From Candidatus Cryptobacteroides intestinavium (GTDB lineage: Bacteria > Bacteroidota > Bacteroidia > Bacteroidales > UBA932): a stretch of DNA of 49,756 nucleotides. Below are positions 17,817-25,362 of the stretch, one piece after another (position 1 is the stretch's first letter; every line of letters starts with the position of its first letter). The stretch is from contig JADIMI010000019.1 of the NCBI GenBank assembly GCA_017694845.1, positions 1-49,756 of the forward strand. Direction: 5' to 3'. The position numbers were made by a program, and so were the translations under genes. The notes under the pieces were generated by a model, which was not told where the DNA came from, did not search any database, and saw only the letters and a program-made list of their open reading frames with translations.

Positions 17817-18821
17817 TTACAATAATGTTGCAAGTTCCCTCATCTTCTGTCTCGGCAGGGCGTTACGGTACAGTATGTCGTAGACCATGTCGGCTATGGG
17901 CATATCCACCTTGTGCCTGAAATTGATATGTCTGATGCAGTCGGATGCGAAGTAGCCTTCGGCGACCATTGTCATTTCGTTCAAGGCGCTCTTGACTGTG
18001 CAGCCTCTTCCTATCAGCTGTCCCAGCCGCCTGTTCCGGCTGTAGTTGGAGTAACATGTGACGAGAAGGTCTCCCAGATATGCAGGATCCATCGTGTTCC
18101 GATGGTCAGGGTAACTTTCCATCAGAAACCTGGTCATTTCCTTTGCGCAGCTTGAGATCAGGACCGCCCTGAAATTGTCTCCATAGCCGAGTCCTGTCGC
18201 TATCCCCACCGATATCGCATAGATGTTCTTCATTATGGCGGCGTACTCCACCCCGTAGATATCCGTAGAGTACGACAGTTTCAGATAGTCGGTCGCCAGT
18301 TTGCTGCCTATAAGATGGGCATTGTCGGGATCCGTGCAGACTACTGTCAGGTATGACAGCTTCTTCCTGCCGACCTCCTCGGCGTGGGAGGGTCCGGATA
18401 TGATACCTATCTGCTTATATGTGAGATTGTATCTGTCGTGCAGATATTCTGCCGCCGTCTTATAGTCTCCTGGGATTATCCCTTTTATGGCCGATATGAC
18501 GAACTTGTCTTCAAGGGAGACAGTCAACGGTGCAAGGAAATCCTTCAGGTATGCGGAAGGTGCGGCCATTATGACTATCTTGGAGCTGGACACCACTTCG
18601 TCGATATCCTTGCTGGGATGGATGGTGCTCTTGTCAAACTCTATGTCACTCAGGTATTTCCTGTTCCTTCCCTCTGTGAGGAGGCCTTCAAGTACATCCT
18701 CGTTGCGTATATACCACCACACTTCCTTCTCGTTCCTGACAAGGAGGGAGACAATGGCTGTCGCCCAGCTTCCGTATCCAATCACAGCACAACGGGCTTT
18801 TTCTCCAAGCTTGTATTCCAT
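17817..18821 (-). CDS. gpsA: Glycerol-3-phosphate dehydrogenase [NAD(P)+]
   Basis: A 334-residue enzyme making sn-glycerol 3-phosphate for phospholipid synthesis. The N-terminal Rossmann motif is CAVIGYGSWATAIVSLL (about 11-27; GxGxxA). Further family features are VISAIKGI, the GPSHAEEVG stretch and the catalytic lysine in EYAAIMKNIYAISVGIATGLGYG. GDLLVTCYSNYSRNRRLG is the C-terminal signature. ATG 18821 was chosen over the TTG one codon upstream; a -7 box lies 26 nt before it. It is the first gene of the six-gene minus-strand run ending at 12868. Confidence 0.95.
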   Translation of the reverse strand: MEYKLGEKARCAVIGYGSWATAIVSLLVRNEKEVWWYIRNEDVLEGLLTEGRNRKYLSDIEFDKSTIHPSKDIDEVVSSSKIVIMAAPSAYLKDFLAPLTVSLEDKFVISAIKGIIPGDYKTAAEYLHDRYNLTYKQIGIISGPSHAEEVGRKKLSYLTVVCTDPDNAHLIGSKLATDYLKLSYSTDIYGVEYAAIMKNIYAISVGIATGLGYGDNFRAVLISSCAKEMTRFLMESYPDHRNTMDPAYLGDLLVTCYSNYSRNRRLGQLIGRGCTVKSALNEMTMVAEGYFASDCIRHINFRHKVDMPIADMVYDILYRNALPRQKMRELATLL

Positions 18822-18846
18822 CAAAAATCAGGTTTAGTACCGGACA

Positions 18847-18854
18847 CAAAGGTA
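18847..18854 (-). promoter_or_regulatory. -7 promoter box for gpsA
   Basis: The minus strand reads TACCTTTG (TAnnTTTG), ending 26 nt before the gpsA ATG. A TTG lies upstream at 18873-18871, but the 16-nt spacing is shorter than the usual 19-21. Confidence 0.4.
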
Positions 18855-18895
18855 ACAAATTATATTGTTACAAGAGACAGATTTTGCGCGGAATA

Positions 18896-18927
18896 TTTCC
18901 TGCTGGCATATTTAATTGCTATCTTTC
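18896..18927 (+). promoter_or_regulatory. Promoter of the choloylglycine-hydrolase-family gene
   Basis: A -33-like TTTC (18896-18899) is followed after exactly 20 nt by TATCTTTC (18920-18927), each one base from the TTTG / TAnnTTTG consensus. The -7 box ends 18 nt before the ATG at 18945. Confidence 0.45.
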
Positions 18928-18944
18928 CGTAAATTTTCTGGGAT

Positions 18945-20027
18945 ATGAAAAGAATAATTGTATTAATGGTGGCGGTTGCCGCTATGGCGGCAATCCCGTA
19001 TGAGGGGGATGCCTGCACTGGAATCGCCCTGACAGCAAAAGACGGCAGCCGGATAGTCGCCCGGACAACCGAGTGGGGAGGTTCCGTATTGAACAGCAGC
19101 TATGTGATAGCCCCCCGTGGACATCAGCATATCTCGTTCACTCCCACAGGAGCGGATGGGATGTCCTTCCAGGCTCGCTACGGATATGTCGGCATCTGTA
19201 CTGACCAGCCTCAGTTTGTGGTGGAAGGGATGAACGAGACAGGGCTTTCTGCAGGCCTGTTCTTTTTCCCTGGCTATGGCAGATATGTGGAATATGATCC
19301 TGCCAACAAATCCAATACTCTGTCGGATATGCAGTTCGTGTCCTGGGTCCTGGCAAGCTTCTCCTCGATTGATGAGATGAAGGAGGCCTTTGAGAAAATC
19401 GATCTGGTCTCTCTTGACAGCAGGATAGGGACTGTACACTGGAGAATTTCAGAGCCGTCAGGCAGGATGGTGGTGCTTGAATGTATCGATGGCAGGCCTG
19501 TATTCTATGAAAACAGGCTGGGTGTCCTCACCAATTCTCCGGATTTTGACTGGCAGATGAAGAATCTCAATAACTATGTCAATCTGTATACAGGCAACGT
19601 GCAGCCTCAGAAGCTCAATGATGAAGTGACTCTCAAGCAGTTCGGTGCGGGAGCAGGATTCCTTGGCATTCCGGGTGATGCCACTCCTCCTTCCAGATTC
19701 GTGAGGGCTGCTCTTTACCAGAGCGCGACGCCTCAGGCCGGGACCGGAGCGGAGACAGTGATGCAGTGTTTCCAGATACTTGAGAGCTTCAATATCCCGA
19801 TAGGTCTGGAACATAAGAAATCCGATATTCCTGAGGGTCTTCCGAGTGCCACCCAGTGGACTGTCGCCTCCGATCAGTCTGCCTTGAAATTCTATTACAG
19901 GACTGCCTGGAACGCCACTATAAGGTGCATTGATATGGCTTCTGTCAATTTTTCCAAGGTGAAATTCCAGACTCATCCGCTCGATGAAGTGAAGGAGCAG
20001 CCGGTAGAGATGATCCGGGTCAGATAG
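18945..20027 (+). CDS. Secreted choloylglycine hydrolase / linear amide C-N hydrolase family protein
   Basis: A 360-residue Ntn-hydrolase. The signal peptide (about 1-23) ends directly before Cys in GDACTGIALTAKDGS, so cleavage would expose the catalytic N-terminal Cys24. The conserved Arg follows in VARTTEWGGS; where bile-salt hydrolases usually have Asp-Trp this protein has Glu-Trp. Later family stretches include NETGLSAGLFFFPGYG and GVLTNSPDFDWQ, with its Asn. Known members cleave conjugated bile salts, penicillin V or acyl-homoserine lactones; which applies here is not visible. Its end overlaps the convergent AraC-type gene by 8 nt. Confidence 0.85.
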   Translation: MKRIIVLMVAVAAMAAIPYEGDACTGIALTAKDGSRIVARTTEWGGSVLNSSYVIAPRGHQHISFTPTGADGMSFQARYGYVGICTDQPQFVVEGMNETGLSAGLFFFPGYGRYVEYDPANKSNTLSDMQFVSWVLASFSSIDEMKEAFEKIDLVSLDSRIGTVHWRISEPSGRMVVLECIDGRPVFYENRLGVLTNSPDFDWQMKNLNNYVNLYTGNVQPQKLNDEVTLKQFGAGAGFLGIPGDATPPSRFVRAALYQSATPQAGTGAETVMQCFQILESFNIPIGLEHKKSDIPEGLPSATQWTVASDQSALKFYYRTAWNATIRCIDMASVNFSKVKFQTHPLDEVKEQPVEMIRVR

Positions 20028-21198
20028 TCTTTTCCGGCTGTCCTCCGGTCTCTCTCCATTTCTTCGGGGAGCAGCCTACCAGTTTTACAAACTGGGTGTG
20101 GAAGTTGGACCTGTCGCTGAAACCGCATATGTCCCCGACCACCGATGTCGGCACATCCCTGTCCTCCAGAAGAATTTTCTTGGCATCGTTGATTCTCTGT
20201 TCTATTCTCCAGCTCCTGAAATCCTGCTTGAATTCTATACTGCAATAGAATGCAAGCATTTCAGGAGTTGTTCCGAGTTCAGATGCCACCTCTTCTCTGG
20301 TTTTGTCGTATTCCCGGTATTTCTTGTCGGCGACCCACTGCTTGATGTTCCGCGCTATCTTACGGAACTCGATATCGCGCTGCCTGGTGTCCAGGGCCTC
20401 TTCGGGATTCTTCTCTTTCGGCCTGATCTGTTTTGCAGGGAATAGATCCTGTCCTGAAAGGGTCCTGTGGGCGAATGCGTCCAGTACGATCTTGTGGCTG
20501 CCGATAAAGGAAATGAAATTGGCGGAGAAATAGAGTATGAACAGAATGTACCAGGCTATGTATATCTTCATGAATCCGTCAGGCAGCGCCATATACACAA
20601 GAAGGAACACATCTGTCAGCATCGCGATCACATAGCAGAACCTCAGCCATCTTATCTTGTGGTCTTCATCTTCATCATAGTATGAGTTCAGCACAAGGAT
20701 TGATTTCCTGTAGGCTTTGTCGAACTTCACTATATAATATATGCTCTGCAATATAAAGAGCGCGAGCGTCGCTGTAAGGGAAATCAGATAGTATGCCCTT
20801 CCGCCGTCGCCCAGGAATGCATCGATAAGTAAAAATGAAGTGACTGCAAGCAGGAAAGAGTTGATGCTGAGAATATTGCTCGGAATGATCCTGTCATCCA
20901 GAATGTTCACCATAGAATAGGATATGGCCATAGTGGAAAAAGACACCGTGATGAGCATTGTCAGCGCGGAGAATTCTTCATACTCCAGTATATAAGGATA
21001 TTTGTGCAGGGAGAAAGCCATCATGAACCCGCATACCAGGAAAGAGACCGCTATGGTGAACTTTGCGTTGTTGAGTCTCTTTGTGTGTTCTGAATGCGGA
21101 ATCTTGATCACCATCAATATAAAAGCCAGCATGCACGATGCCGCGCATGCCAGCCACTGTACTGTCCTGATGTCTGTAAGGTCGGTCAAAAAATCCAT
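20020..21198 (-). CDS. Seven-helix membrane protein with C-terminal AraC-type DNA-binding domain
   Basis: A 392-residue protein. The first about 240 residues contain seven hydrophobic segments (for example WLACAASCMLAFILMVI near 15 and IAWYILFILYFSANFISFIG near 220). The last about 100 residues form an AraC helix-turn-helix pair: RINDAKKILLEDRDVPTSVV and the second helix GFSDRSNFHTQFVKLVGCSP. It is therefore a membrane-embedded transcription regulator, presumably sensing something in or outside the membrane. No ligand is suggested by sequence. Neighbours are the secreted amide hydrolase (convergent, 8-nt overlap) and the deoxyhypusine-synthase-like gene 42 nt upstream on the same strand. Confidence 0.85.
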   Translation of the reverse strand: MDFLTDLTDIRTVQWLACAASCMLAFILMVIKIPHSEHTKRLNNAKFTIAVSFLVCGFMMAFSLHKYPYILEYEEFSALTMLITVSFSTMAISYSMVNILDDRIIPSNILSINSFLLAVTSFLLIDAFLGDGGRAYYLISLTATLALFILQSIYYIVKFDKAYRKSILVLNSYYDEDEDHKIRWLRFCYVIAMLTDVFLLVYMALPDGFMKIYIAWYILFILYFSANFISFIGSHKIVLDAFAHRTLSGQDLFPAKQIRPKEKNPEEALDTRQRDIEFRKIARNIKQWVADKKYREYDKTREEVASELGTTPEMLAFYCSIEFKQDFRSWRIEQRINDAKKILLEDRDVPTSVVGDICGFSDRSNFHTQFVKLVGCSPKKWRETGGQPEKTI

Positions 21199-21240
21199 TT
21201 CGTCTCGTTGTGCGGGGTAGCGCCTGTGTGCAGATGGCGG

Positions 21241-22221
21241 TTACCAGCCGAGTATGTAAGCGAACATCAGCGGGGCGACTATAGTCGCATCGGACTCCAC
21301 GATGAATCTTGGGGTGTCCACGTCCAGCTTGCCCCAGGTTATCTTTTCGTTAGGCACGGCGCCTGAATATGATCCGTAGGAAGTGGTACTGTCTGATATC
21401 TGGCAGAAATAAGCCCAGAGCGGTGTACCTTTCCAGCCCAGATCCTGCTCCATCATCGGAACGACGCAGATAGGGAAGTCTCCGGCGGTACCTCCTCCGA
21501 TCTGGAAGAAGCCGACCCCTTCGCCTGCTGAATTGTTCTTGTACCAGTCTGTCAGGAACATCATGGTCTCGATGCCTCCCTTGATCATCAGAGGGTCGAA
21601 CTCACCTTTGATCACGTGTGCGGTGAAAATGTTTCCTGTGGTGCAGTCCTCCCACGCAGGGACGATGATAGGAATGTTCTTTTCGCAGGCTGCCACCACC
21701 CAGCTGTCCTTAGGGTCGATCTCGTAGTACTGCTCGAGTACGCCGCTGCGCAGAAGTCTGTAGATGACTTCGTACGGGAGAAGTCTCTCTCCTTTTGCCT
21801 TCATATCCTTCCATACATCCACAAGATGGTCCTCCAGACGCCGGAACGCCTCCTCTTCAGGGATGCAGGTGTCGGTGACGCGGTTCATATGGTTGTCCAG
21901 AAGCTCTTTCTCCTGGGCCGGGGTGAGGTCCCTGTAGTAAGGCACCCTGTAATAGTGGTTATGTGCGACGAGGTTCATTATGTCCTCCTCGAGGTTGTTC
22001 GCGGAGCAGCATACAATCTGGATCTTGTCCTTGCGGATCATCTCTGCGAGGGAGAGTCCGAGTTCAGCGGTGCTCATAGCGCCGGCCATAGCCAGCATCA
22101 TCTTTCCACCTTTGTTGATATGTTCATCGTATGCCTTTGCGGCATCAACGAGAGCCGCAGAGTTGAAGTGACGATAATGGTGTGTGATAAACTGTGAAAT
22201 AGGTCCTTTTTCCATTTTCAT
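21241..22221 (-). CDS. Deoxyhypusine synthase-like protein, possible polyamine enzyme
   Basis: A 326-residue protein of the deoxyhypusine synthase family. Visible motifs are MMLAMAGAMSTAELG (about 40-54) for NAD binding, VPAWEDCTTGN, FFQIGGGTAGDFP and SYGSYSGAVPNEKITWGKL near the C-terminus. The lysine in WGK (Lys298) matches the imine-forming Lys329 of the human enzyme. The His-His of the human GGGxxKHH segment reads Asp-Phe here. Bacteria lack eIF5A, and some bacterial homologues act as homospermidine synthases, so a role in polyamine synthesis is the best inference. It is divergent from lysA. Confidence 0.85.
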   Translation of the reverse strand: MKMEKGPISQFITHHYRHFNSAALVDAAKAYDEHINKGGKMMLAMAGAMSTAELGLSLAEMIRKDKIQIVCCSANNLEEDIMNLVAHNHYYRVPYYRDLTPAQEKELLDNHMNRVTDTCIPEEEAFRRLEDHLVDVWKDMKAKGERLLPYEVIYRLLRSGVLEQYYEIDPKDSWVVAACEKNIPIIVPAWEDCTTGNIFTAHVIKGEFDPLMIKGGIETMMFLTDWYKNNSAGEGVGFFQIGGGTAGDFPICVVPMMEQDLGWKGTPLWAYFCQISDSTTSYGSYSGAVPNEKITWGKLDVDTPRFIVESDATIVAPLMFAYILGW

Positions 22222-22274
22222 CTAAAATATTAACATTGTTAAACTTCAAGGCGCGAAATTAGCGATTTTTTCCC

Positions 22275-22282
22275 TATTTTTG
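22275..22282 (+). promoter_or_regulatory. -7 promoter box for lysA-ffh
   Basis: TATTTTTG matches TAnnTTTG and ends 38 nt before the lysA ATG at 22321. A convincing -33 TTTG is not seen. Confidence 0.45.
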
Positions 22283-22320
22283 CAATCGTTTTTGCTAATA
22301 ATTTGTATCACGCTGATAAA

Positions 22321-23529
22321 ATGCTGGATGTCAATAATATAGAATTTTTTGAAAAGGTGGAGACCCCTTTCTGGTTCTATGATATGGACCTGTTGAGGAC
22401 TACCGTAGAAAAGGTAGTCTCGCTGTCTTCAAAGTACGGGATTGATGTCCACTACGCTGTCAAGGCGAACGAGGAGAGGCGTATACTTGAGTATATCTCT
22501 TCTATGGGGCTCGGTGCTGACTGCGTCAGCGGAAACGAGATAATAAATGCCAGGAACTGCGGGTTCCCCTCGGACAGGATCGTCTTTGCCGGAGTCGGCA
22601 AGAGCGACAGGGAGATAGCGGAGGCGCTCAGGACGGGGATCGCCTCATTCAACTGCGAATCACTGCAGGAGATATACATTGTCAATGCTATGGCGGAGCA
22701 CCTCGGCATAAAGGCAAGGGTGGCGGTCCGTATCAATCCGGGGGTGGATGCCCATACCCACAGGTATATAACGACCGGTACATACGAGAACAAGTTCGGA
22801 ATATCCAACCACGAGTTCGGCCAGCTTCTGGCGCTGCTCCGCAGATGCAGATGGATTGATTTCACGGGGCTGCATTTCCATATCGGATCGCAGATCACTG
22901 ATGTCAGCCAGATATTTTCCCTTGTATGCGAGCGGGTGAATTCGATAGTAGCCTGGTTCGAGGACAACGGGATGCCGGTGGACAGCATAAATCTCGGAGG
23001 CGGGCTCGGGGTCGACTATGAAGATCCTGACGGACAGCCGTACGCTGATTTCGAGACGTGGTTCAGGACTGTCAGCGAAGGGATAAGACGCCGTCCCGGA
23101 CAGACCCTGCATCTTGAGCCGGGACGCTCGATTGTGGCCCAGTGCGGGACCCTTGTGTCGAGGGTGCTTTTCGTGAAGGTGGGGGAGACCAAGAACTTCC
23201 TTATCCTCGATGCCGGGATGAACGACCTTCTCAGGCCGGCGCTTTACGGGGCCTACCACAAGATAGAGAATCTGTCTGCAAGGCTCAGACCTAACCTCCC
23301 GCAGTCCCAGGTATATGATGTCGTAGGGCCGGTATGCGAGTCCAGCGATGTATGGGGGGCGGGACGTTTCCTCCCTCTGAGCGTGCGGGGGGACCTGATG
23401 GCTATCCGTTCTGCCGGAGCCTACGGCCAGTCTATGTCCAGCCGGTACAATCTGAAGGATCTTGCTCCGGCCGTGTATTCGGATGATATGCACGGGGCAA
23501 GGCTGAGGACAGAGTATTTTCAGGAATAA
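22321..23529 (+). CDS. lysA: Diaminopimelate decarboxylase
   Basis: A 402-residue PLP enzyme of the alanine-racemase fold that makes L-lysine from meso-diaminopimelate. The PLP lysine is in VHYAVKANEE (Lys48). Family features in order: KFGISNHEF, GLHFHIGSQI, SINLGGGLGVDY, LEPGRSIVAQCG (phosphate loop) and GPVCESSDVW, with Cys reaching across the dimer. ALYGAYHKI favours LysA over ornithine or carboxynorspermidine decarboxylases. ATG 22321 was preferred to a TTG at 22303. ffh follows after 14 nt. Confidence 0.9.
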   Translation: MLDVNNIEFFEKVETPFWFYDMDLLRTTVEKVVSLSSKYGIDVHYAVKANEERRILEYISSMGLGADCVSGNEIINARNCGFPSDRIVFAGVGKSDREIAEALRTGIASFNCESLQEIYIVNAMAEHLGIKARVAVRINPGVDAHTHRYITTGTYENKFGISNHEFGQLLALLRRCRWIDFTGLHFHIGSQITDVSQIFSLVCERVNSIVAWFEDNGMPVDSINLGGGLGVDYEDPDGQPYADFETWFRTVSEGIRRRPGQTLHLEPGRSIVAQCGTLVSRVLFVKVGETKNFLILDAGMNDLLRPALYGAYHKIENLSARLRPNLPQSQVYDVVGPVCESSDVWGAGRFLPLSVRGDLMAIRSAGAYGQSMSSRYNLKDLAPAVYSDDMHGARLRTEYFQE

Positions 23530-23543
23530 ACGATAATTAGGAT

Positions 23544-24875
23544 ATGTTTGAAAATTTGACAGAGAAACTGGAGAGGTCGTTCAAGATACTCAAAGGTGAG
23601 GGAAAGATTACGGAGATCAATATTGCGGATGCCCTCAAGGATATCCGCCGCGCCCTGCTGGATGCGGATGTAAGCTACAAGATTGCCAAGCAGTTCTGCG
23701 ATGATGTAAAGAAGAAGGCCATAGGACAGAATGTGCTTACTGCAGTCAAGCCGCAGCAGATGATCGTGAAGATTGTCCACGATGAACTTGCCGCGCTGAT
23801 GGGAAGCGAGTCATACGATATCAATGTCAAGGGCAGTCCTGGCATAGTGCTGGTCGCAGGTCTCAACGGTTCCGGTAAGACCACCTTCTCTGCGAAGCTT
23901 GCCTTGAATGTGAAGAGCAAGAAAGGAATGAAGGTCCTTCTTGCAGCCTGCGACACTTTCCGGCCGGCGGCCATCGACCAGCTGAAGGTGCTCGGTGACC
24001 AGGTGGGAGTGCCTGTATTTTCCGTCCCGGATGAGAAGGATCCTGTAAAGATCGCGAAAGCAGCTGTCGCGAAGGCGAAGAGCGAGGGCTATTCCGTAGT
24101 GATAATCGATACTGCAGGACGTCTGGCGGTCGACAACGAGCTGATGGACGAAATATCGTCCCTCAAGGATGCAGTCAGGCCGACGGAGACCCTGTTCGTA
24201 GTCGATGCGATGACAGGACAAGATGCAGTCGAGACTGCGAAGACTTTCAATGACAGGCTGGATTTCGATGGCGTAGTCCTTACCAAGATGGACGGTGACA
24301 CCAGGGGCGGTGCAGCGCTCTCGATAAAGGCCGTCGTCGGCAAGCCTATAAAGTTCGTCAGCTCCGGAGAGAAGATGGAGGCTCTGGATGTCTTCCATCC
24401 TACCCGTATAGCGGACCGTATCCTCGGAATGGGAGATGTCGTGACTCTCGTGGAGAAGGCCCAGGAGCAGTTTGATGAGAAACAGGCCCGTGAACTCAAG
24501 AAGAAACTTGCCAGGAACCAGTTCACCCTTATGGATTTCTACGATCAGATACAGCAGGTGAAGAAGATGGGCAATATAAAGGACCTTGCATCGATGATCC
24601 CGGGTATGGGCAAGGCTCTGAAGGATGTGGTTATGGACAATGATTCATTCAAGGGTATCGAGGCCATCATCCTTTCAATGACGCCGGCCGAGAGGGAGAA
24701 GCCCGAGATAATAAACGGAAGCCGGCGCAAGAGGATCGCTGATGGAAGCGGCACCTCCGTGCAGGAGGTCAACCGTCTGCTGAAGCAGTTCGAGACCACC
24801 CGTTCTATGATGAAGAACGTGATGGGAGGAGGTCTCCAGAATATGATGCGCAGGGGAGGTATGCGCCGCAGGTAG
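23544..24875 (+). CDS. ffh: Signal recognition particle protein (SRP54 homologue)
   Basis: A 443-residue GTPase that targets membrane and secreted proteins co-translationally. Order: N domain (1-about 85), G domain with GLNGSGKTTF (P-loop; the usual third Thr is Phe), DTAGRLA, TKMDGDTRGG and GSGEKMEAL, then the methionine-rich M domain from about 300, ending in NMMRRGGMRRR. IPGMG and the SRRKRIADGSG motif for SRP RNA binding are present. A strong terminator follows 12 nt after the stop. Confidence 0.97.
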   Translation: MFENLTEKLERSFKILKGEGKITEINIADALKDIRRALLDADVSYKIAKQFCDDVKKKAIGQNVLTAVKPQQMIVKIVHDELAALMGSESYDINVKGSPGIVLVAGLNGSGKTTFSAKLALNVKSKKGMKVLLAACDTFRPAAIDQLKVLGDQVGVPVFSVPDEKDPVKIAKAAVAKAKSEGYSVVIIDTAGRLAVDNELMDEISSLKDAVRPTETLFVVDAMTGQDAVETAKTFNDRLDFDGVVLTKMDGDTRGGAALSIKAVVGKPIKFVSSGEKMEALDVFHPTRIADRILGMGDVVTLVEKAQEQFDEKQARELKKKLARNQFTLMDFYDQIQQVKKMGNIKDLASMIPGMGKALKDVVMDNDSFKGIEAIILSMTPAEREKPEIINGSRRKRIADGSGTSVQEVNRLLKQFETTRSMMKNVMGGGLQNMMRRGGMRRR

Positions 24876-24886
24876 CTTGGCAGGAG

Positions 24887-24911
24887 CCGACCCGAAAGGG
24901 TCGGTTTCTTT
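24887..24911 (+). terminator. Rho-independent terminator after ffh
   Basis: A perfect 7-bp stem CCGACCC / GGGTCGG with a GAAA tetraloop (24887-24904) is followed by TTTCTTT. It is directed to the plus strand and closes the lysA-ffh unit; there is no T-run on the other side. Confidence 0.85.
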
Positions 24912-25025
24912 CATTCTAAGGGCAACTCCACTGCGGTCTTCAATAAGGGCTTTGGGGATCACCGGGAAAAGTATGTGTTCTTGACTTTGTTGTCTCGGAC
25001 GGACTGATGCCCCGCACCGGGACTA

Positions 25026-25098
25026 CGGACCGCGAACATTAACTTTTTGCAATCCGTTGAGACACAATACAATGCAAAATAACCTTGTTCGCGGTCCG
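25026..25098. repeat. Long inverted repeat with 12-bp perfect arms
   Basis: CGGACCGCGAAC (25026-25037) is the exact reverse complement of GTTCGCGGTCCG (25087-25098). Inside, TTTTGCA (25045-25051) and TGCAAAA (25073-25079) form a second 7-bp stem. The whole can fold into a hairpin of 73 nt. No open reading frame is associated, and no second copy was noticed in the window. It may be a protein-binding palindrome, a structured RNA or a relic of a small mobile element. Confidence 0.7.
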
Positions 25099-25114
25099 AT
25101 GTCATTCATTCCCT

Positions 25115-25272
25115 TGTCATCCTGAACGTAGCTGTTATCCTGTCATCCTGAACGTAGCCGTCAGGCGGAGTGAAGGATCTGGAGCACCACACCGCCTGGC
25201 GGTGATGGCTTCCAACATCAGATTCTTCGCTGGCCGCTCAGAATGACAGCGTGCAGCCGCTCAGGATGACAG
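25115..25272. repeat. Composite REP-like palindromic repeat cluster
   Basis: TGTCATCCTGAACGTAGC occurs at 25115-25132 and again at 25141-25158. CTGTCATCCTGA (25140-25151) is the exact inverted copy of TCAGGATGACAG (25261-25272). Between them CCGTCAGGCGG (25158-25168) pairs with CCGCCTGGCGG (25192-25202), 11 pairs with one G-U. A related unit, CAGATTCTTCGC followed by CTCAGAATGACAG, spans 25219-25249 and recurs at 34981-35009. Together with the inverted repeat upstream, these fill the 487-nt gene-free gap (24876-25362) between ffh and the GSCFA gene; nothing else was seen there. Confidence 0.75.
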
Positions 25273-25362
25273 AGTACAGATGCTTCAGGACAGTCGCTCC
25301 CTTGGGCAGTATCAGGTGATCCCAAATATCTTTCAAAAAAAGGAAGCTGACTTTCGGGTCGT

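Noticed and set aside
22303..22320. TTG start for lysA six codons upstream
   Set aside because: ATG 22321 gives the normal LysA N-terminus and a 38-nt distance from the promoter box; the TTG adds residues with no family counterpart.
24876..25362. Insertion sequence remnant
   Set aside because: Inverted repeats are present, but there is no transposase reading frame and no target-site duplication that I could see. It is described as repeats only.
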